Assembly: GCA_002964805.2 (NCBI GenBank)
Contig: PUDQ02000083.1
Span: 1 to 64,000, forward strand
Direction of reading: 5' to 3'
Source of the DNA: Trametes villosa
Taxonomy: Eukaryota; Basidiomycota; Agaricomycetes; Polyporales; Polyporaceae
DNA: 64,000 nucleotides
Part shown: positions 58,492 through 64,000 of the stretch, piece after piece
Layout of the letters: every line of letters starts with the position of its first letter
How positions within the stretch are numbered: position 1 is the first letter of the stretch
Notes under the pieces: model-generated
Database searches by the model: none
Seen by the model: the letters and a program-made list of their open reading frames with translations, nothing else
Told to the model about the DNA's origin: nothing
Position numbers and translations under genes: made by a program

Positions 58492-59373
58492 CTTCGGGAC
58501 TCCGTCAACCTCTTGACCCGGTATTTAGGTGGCTTCGCCGCTGCGTAGCCATTGTTCCACATTCGACAGCTGTACCCGTACCTCGTGGCTGATGACTGCG
58601 CAGCACACAGATGGTGACATGGAAAGAGCTTCTCATGGCTTGTCCCGTTGGAACCACATCATGAACGCATAGAGCGCAAACGCCCGCCCCTTGTGTAGGT
58701 ATCGGATAGCTTTCACACTCCACAATGTCAGCGATAATTGCATTCCCAAAATACTTGTGCATAAGACTCACTATTAGATAGTTGGTAGAGGTAGAACCCA
58801 GGGCATGAGGCTCTGGGGGCTCACCCGACTCGAAGACGACAGAATTTGAAAGGTGGCACTCGAAGTTGAGACTCTTATAGGCTCCAAGTGTGCGTGACCG
58901 CTGTTGCGTCTCTTCAGTAAGTACCGCATCGCACAGTTACACGATACTAGAATTGCCCGAAGGTGCGTCAAATAGTCTCGAAGGAGTGGTGGTGGTCTTA
59001 GTCTAGGCCGAATGGCATCGCCAATTTGAGCGCTTGGGTAGCGGCGTCGGGAAATGCCGAATATGTAGTAGCGGGCAACCAGCTCGACATGCCCCTCTTC
59101 CCAGCTCAGCCTCTTCCCCCCACCACACTGTCTCCGGGTACGATCTGTTTTGCATCCAATATCTTGCTTCTGACGAGCCTCCGAAGAAAATTGGCTGTGA
59201 TGCACACACTTTCTCGCTATCGGCTTCTAGAATACCTTGCGGCTGTGTGTCTACGTCCCCAATCGCACATCGGTTTCCGCATAAACTGCTCTATACGAAC
59301 CGAGGCCTAGTATCCTCCCTGCAGCTTTCTCTTGCGCTCGTCATCTACTCGCGTTTGGTAAACGTCATCCCAT
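58492..59373. other. 880-bp region without a recognised gene
   Basis: A minus-strand frame at 58774-59205 looks non-coding. Nothing else is recognisable. Confidence 0.45.
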
Positions 59374-61425
59374 ATGGGTGCCGACAACTCTCTAGCACTC
59401 TCATCGCCAGCTCGTTGTAGGGAACGGGACATGCTACCCCCTCGGCCATCTTCGGTTTGCGAGGCGTGCTGGAGGAGCCCTTTTGCCGCGCACTTCAACC
59501 TCTGTCGCTCATCACGTTCCAAACACTCGGACCAAGGCCGCCCGCGATCCGCCCGAAGTTGGGGATACTCATACTTCACCTCGACGGCGCAACTCTAGCA
59601 GGGCACCGCTGACAGCTGCGTGTGGTGCAAGGTTCTCTGCGCGATGCTGGTTGCCGCATGTTCTGACAAACCCGGGCGGATCGCGCGGCGAGCCGACGGC
59701 AGGTGGAAGATCACCCTGATCGGAGGCAACACGGTTCCGCATTGTACTCCTACCAAGACGCAGGAGCTCACGGTATTCGTCAATGACCACTTCAGGCTCT
59801 TCGCCGGATACGTGCGCACTGCCGCAGACGACCCCGCCGCGCCTTTTATCGTCGCTCGGAACCCCGTCTTAGACGTCGGATCTCCTCGCGCCCTCTCTCT
59901 TGCGAAGCTGCTCGTCCGTGAGTGCGTCGAGAGCCACGAAATCTGCTCACGCATCCTTCCGTCCTCCGAAACGCGTCTCCCTACGCGCGCCATCGACTGC
60001 ACGGACCCCGATCGCCCGTGTCTATCGTCCACCGAGGGAAAGTTCGGCCAGTATCTTGCGCTCAGCTACGTCTGGGGCGAGGCACAACCACATCAAACGA
60101 CGATGGCCAACGTAGCCGCGTACGCCGATGGGATCGACATCGCTCTCCTTCCCCAAACCCTCCGCGACGCGATCTACGTCACGCACGCCCTCGGATTCCA
60201 GTATCTCTGGGCGGATAGCTTGTGCATCATCCAAGACGCGGACGAGGACAAGCTTCACGAACTCGGGCGGATGCATCTCATCTACCGCTATGCGTATCTG
60301 ACAATCGTCGCGGCGAGTGCAGAGCGCGTCAGCGACGGTTTCCTACAGGAGCGGCCGGCGGTACCCCCCGACATCACTCTGCCTTTCGTTTGTCCCCCGC
60401 GTCCGCATCACGACGGCCAGCAGCGCGTCGGAACGGTGCACCTCTCTGCCCTGGTCACACTGGCGGGCGAAACCGACATCGAGCAGTACAACCACAGCTG
60501 GGAGCCTATCAGTGCGCGCGGCTGGTGCCTGCAGGAATACCTCATGTCCCCACGCGCGCTCATCTTCACCTCAGAGACGCTCCAGTTCCGCTGCCAAATG
60601 CACACCCAGAACGTCGGCGGCGCGTACTACAACGGCCCGCACTACAGCGGCGAGCAGCGCCTACCACAGGCGCTCTTCCTCCCGGACCCGCCGCCCGTGC
60701 CACAAGACTCCGAGGAGTGGCGCGCGCTGCATGGGACGTGGCGCGGGATCGTGGAGGACTACACAGGGCGCATGATCGGAGAGCCGTCCGACAAGCTCGT
60801 CGCGTGCGGCGCGATCGCGGAGGCGTTCTACCGCGTTCTGCGCGCGGATTACCTGGCGGGCCTGTGGCGCCCTACGCTTCTTCGCGACCTGCTCTGGGAG
60901 GTGGACTGGGACTGGGTGCAGGAGCGGGAGCGGGATGGAGACGCGCCGGAGTTCGAGTACCGACCAACAGTGTACCGCGCGCCCTCGTGGTCGTGGGCGT
61001 CCGTGAACGGGAGGGTGAGGATGCCAGAACACCGCGAGCTGGTGCCCATCGCAGAGGTGGTGGCATGCACGGTCGCGTCCAAGGACCCAGAGCTCCGTTT
61101 CGGACAAGTGGCCGGCGGGTCGCTGGTCCTACGTGCCGCTCTGATACCGTGCGGACGAGATTGGCTCGATCCTGACAAGGCGGACGACAGGGCGGAGGTC
61201 AAGAACGAGAGCCGGGAAGGCACGTGGCTCGTTCCGCTCCTCAGATACGAGGGAGATCGGAGGCCAGAGGTGGTCGGTCTCGTCGTCGCGCCCGGGGAGG
61301 TGGACACGGCAAGGAACGAGGACGGGGAGCGCTACCGACGGATTGGGACGTTCTCGGAGGGGTGGGACTGGGACGACCTGAACGCCGAAGGGCCGATACC
61401 CCTCGTGGAGGTCGTGCTCGTCTGA
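59374..61425 (+). pseudogene. HET-domain protein with an in-frame TAG
   Basis: HET-domain proteins act in non-self recognition and cell death after hyphal fusion in ascomycetes; in basidiomycetes their roles are mostly unknown. The frame opens at ATG 59374 or 59431 with VCEACWRSPFAAHFNL, continues to SYFTSTAQL, meets TAG at 59596-59598 and goes on in the same frame with QGTADSCVWCKVLCAML to TGA 61423-61425. Homologues as I know them run straight through (TSTAQL..GCxWC). The HET core is complete: YLALSYVWGEAQPH, LPQTLRDAIYVTHALGFQYL, WADSLCIIQDADEDK, YAYLTIVAASA, ISARGWCLQEYLMSPR. Translation from ATG 59644 would give the HET domain without the N-terminal Cys region. A small intron removing the TAG is possible. 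Confidence is for HET identity. Confidence 0.75.
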
Positions 61426-61823
61426 ACGGTTTATGCTTGCCTCTGCCTATCCTCAAGGCTTTCGGATGTCGCTCCCCCTGTTCTTTCTTCCATTATCTCC
61501 ATTTGAGACATGCGTCTACTTCCCCTCTGCGCAGGGCTATTGCAACTGCCAATCAAGAATATTTCGTGACATTGACAAACTAGTGCGTTGTCGTGCGCTC
61601 CATGTGGTATGGTCAAAACCCAAGCCCTTTGAATTGTGAAAGCTGATTCCGTGCGACTGAACAGGCATCATTGCGCTGAGGCTTTGGGCATTGAAAGTGT
61701 ACAGAATGCGCCTTTCTGTCGACCGCTACTTATATCTCCCGACACGCCATCCTGTGAGGGTGTTATCTCCGCCCGCGCCCAACTCCTGCACCGACAATCC
61801 TCACTGGCGACTCGCACCTCTTA
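61426..61823. other. Spacer
   Basis: No gene is seen. It should hold the promoter of the small orphan gene at 61824. Confidence 0.5.
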
Positions 61824-62345
61824 ATGCCTTCACATACTCCACCGTCCGAGTCAACACCGGATGTTGCCCACAGCTTACCCGGTGCGACCGGGATACCGAA
61901 GAAGCGACCTGGCCGGGTAAGGGATGTCACCCCCAGGGATGTAGATCGGGCTAGCGACGAAATGGAGTTATTTTACGCCTTCTTGTGCGGCCTCGATGGT
62001 ATGTCCTCCTGCTCTGGGTCTTCTCTCACGCCCTGAACCTATATCGCTGCTCTGCACACAGTCCTCGCAGAGCTGGCCGAACCCGAGGACCCGCAAAACT
62101 CGGAGCTGCATGGCGACATCAACCCGAGCGCCTTTGTCATCTTGGACCACTGCGAACCCGGCGACATCCCTGAAGACCGCTATTGGGATACGGCTGTCAC
62201 CGTGGGTGCGATCATCTACTGGGAGCCTCCCATCTCCATACAGACGCTCCGGAAGATGGGAAACCCGGACAAGCCAACTCCGTTCCGCCTCGCACACGCG
62301 GATGTCTGCCCTACCTGCCGGCGTCCTGACCTGGGAGGACGCTGA
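61824..62345 (+). CDS. Small orphan protein (152 aa)
   Basis: Exons 61824-61998 and 62062-62345 join in frame to 152 residues. I do not recognise a family. The N-terminal 40 residues are Ser/Pro- and Arg-rich and probably disordered. The rest is acidic, without a membrane segment or signal peptide, and ends HADVCPTCRRPDLGGR, with one CxxC pair. Clean splice phases and an ordered-looking second exon argue that it is real. Confidence 0.55.
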
Positions 62346-63322
62346 ATCGTCGAGACAGACATACGTTCCCGGGAAGAGCGGTTGCTAGCGCCGCCGCGGG
62401 CGCCTCGGAGGTTTGGGTCTATGCTATTGCTGCCTGCTTCTCTATACGCGGACTACCCCTGTAACAGACTATGTCGCGTTGTAACAGTCAATGTTAATGA
62501 GTACCGATAGCGCTTGCTCAACGTTCAACGTTCTACTCCGAGTCGTCTCGTTGGTGTGATTATCAGGCTTCGAGCGCTCGCGGCGTGCTAACTCGACACG
62601 CGGCGCGCGCTTCGGCGGCACAGCAGCACCGGATGCCCTCTCTCTTCGACGAACACCTCCCTTCGAAGCATAATGTACGTCTATTCTATCCCATCTCTCG
62701 GTGGCTCTATTTCACTGATGCTATCTCAGGTTGTGCGCTTCTCTGCGTAGCCAATGACCGCATCGGCCGGGACTCGGAGCGATGTATCATGATTCCCGGC
62801 GCATCCCACTAGCTTGTACTCCTCCACTGGAGCGGTAAAAGCTCGACAATGCAAGTGTCAAGTCCAACCCCGGAGATATGGTATGTATTCTACCGTACTA
62901 GTGGTATGTGTGTCGTAAATGGAGCCAGTGAACGCCCATGTGCTTAGATTCTCTTCCAGAGACTCATAGCTCTGATACTATCGCTCCCGGTATCATAATC
63001 TTTCACGCCGACCCTCAATCCGAGACTTCGATTTGTTCGCGAAAAGGCCCACGGGCCAGAACGTCGAGCCTCGTGTCTCGAGTGAGAGCGATGTGCGGTT
63101 TGGAGGCGCTCAGTGCATGCACGATGCACGATGCACGAAGAATTCAACATCTGGTGATAGAGTTCCCCGGCGTATCATTGCTTCTCTCCCCGGCGCTGCT
63201 GCATTGCATAACTCACCGGGCACAGCTATCACGATGAACGCACAAAGATCAGAGAGTCAAAGTCCAGCGCAGCTCGACCATCCCCACGCTCTCGCTTGCC
63301 ATCCCTCAGGCCGACTGCCAGC
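62346..63322. other. 980-bp spacer
   Basis: No gene is recognised. The right end should include the promoter of the DUF6533 gene. Confidence 0.5.
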
Positions 63323-64000
63323 ATGCCAGTGGACCCGTACGGTATACGGGCGGTGGCCGACCTCACCCGGCGCGAGGCTGCACAGGGACCTTACTAGTGA
63401 GTATATTGATATGTAGCTCTCTCTATGCAGATAGTCGTAGACTGACATCAGTGGGCGTGTAGTGTCGCATCGAATTATTACATCCTCGCCACATCCGGTG
63501 AGCTCAGGTATAACATGATCGCAGTGCCCGCGCGGTCCGCTAACGGCATATTTGTAACGGCGTCATAGTGCTACTTATATGGCACTACCTTCTCACTCTC
63601 GAGCAGGAGGTAGAGTACTTCTGGTCGCGCAAGTACTCCGGCGCTTGCGCCCTGTTTTTCGCGAACCGCTACCTCGCCATGGTTTGGGCGATATACAGTG
63701 TGGCGCCGTGGATGGTGGACACTTTGCGTGTAGTAGGTACTCGATATTTTGTTGGAGACCTCCCGCGCTCATTTCTACGTTCGTCCGCAGGAGTAAGTCG
63801 AGTCTCACCGCGGCCGAAAATGCTACGATGTGGCGGTTTATACGGATACCCGAGAACCACACTAACTATTCTGACAGACAATGCTTCATCAAGGCGGGCA
63901 CGTTCATCGTCCTCGAGGTTGCCCAATACATTGTCTGGGGAGGTGAGATTTGTGGGTCAGAACGTATGGGTGTTCGCGTCGGGCTGACCACATCCTCAGT
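63323..64000 (+). CDS. DUF6533 membrane protein (3' end outside window)
   Basis: Exons 63323-63396, 63463-63497 and one from 63569 join in frame. They encode a short N-terminus, then YYVASNYYILATS, then VLLIWHYLLTLEQEVEYFW and SRKYSGACALFFANRYLAMV. This is the DUF6533 N-terminal signature (W.YLLTL..EV.., then a helix). A later exon near 63884-63941 gives CFIKAGTFIVLEVAQYIVW, a further membrane helix. The protein is a member of a large agaricomycete multi-pass family of unknown function. It is cut by the window end. Confidence 0.75.

Noticed and set aside
60222..61175. A 317-codon frame inside the HET gene
   Set aside because: It is an alternative frame of the HET coding sequence without domain features.
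1..64000. CRISPR arrays, bacterial operons or phage genes
   Set aside because: No regularly spaced repeats or prokaryotic signals are present. Introns and tRNA structure are eukaryotic.

Overview
The window is nuclear DNA of a basidiomycete fungus, most likely an Agaricomycete of the Polyporales type. The genes have many short introns (mostly 45-70 bp, GT..AG). The gene families are fungal: DUF6534 and DUF6533 membrane proteins, a class I hydrophobin, an HET-domain protein, F-box arrays, a GH16 glucanase, a WDR48 homologue with a DUF3337-type C-terminus and an SNG1/DUF3533 protein. The tRNAs are eukaryotic, two of them with introns. Species assignment is inference. All exon joins were made by eye from splice signals, reading frame and comparison of paralogues in the window.

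Layout. 1-9.1 kb: a tandem array of three ~3.4 kb units. Each unit holds a DUF6534 membrane-protein gene on + and, convergent to it, a Ser/Arg-rich gene on -. Only the last unit keeps an intact Ser/Arg-rich gene. 9.5-16.6 kb: intron-containing tRNA-Thr, COX8-type subunit, a 2.8 kb stretch with no gene seen, GH16 glucanase, tRNA-Pro, tRNA-Glu, HNH-like protein. 16.9-23.0 kb: small secreted Cys-rich protein, F-box/LRR-like protein, NAD(P)-dependent reductase, hydrophobin. 23.5-28.0 kb: WDR48/UAF1 homologue (10 exons, -). 28.2-35.8 kb: second tRNA-Glu and three tandem F-box paralogues. 36.8-38.4 kb: FAD monooxygenase (-).

39.8-46.6 kb is the most coherent functional unit. A LamB/YcsF (PxpA-like) gene is divergent from a biotin carboxylase-carboxyltransferase-biotinyl fusion. 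This matches the lamA/lamB lactam-utilisation pair of Aspergillus nidulans as I recall it, with GATA-factor motifs between the two genes. 46.7-54.1 kb: third tRNA-Glu, an SNG1-like membrane protein whose third intron carries a TIR element, and an allantoate-permease-type MFS transporter. 54.4-58.5 kb: two tandem orphan multi-pass membrane genes (-). 59.4-64 kb: an HET-domain gene with an in-frame TAG, a small orphan gene and the start of a DUF6533 gene cut by the window edge.

The lamB/lamA pair and possibly the nearby permease could together import and open cyclic amides (lactam or 5-oxoproline) as nitrogen sources. The F-box, DUF6534, DUF6533 and HET genes belong to fast-evolving, lineage-expanded families, and they hold most of the broken copies and rearrangements seen here.
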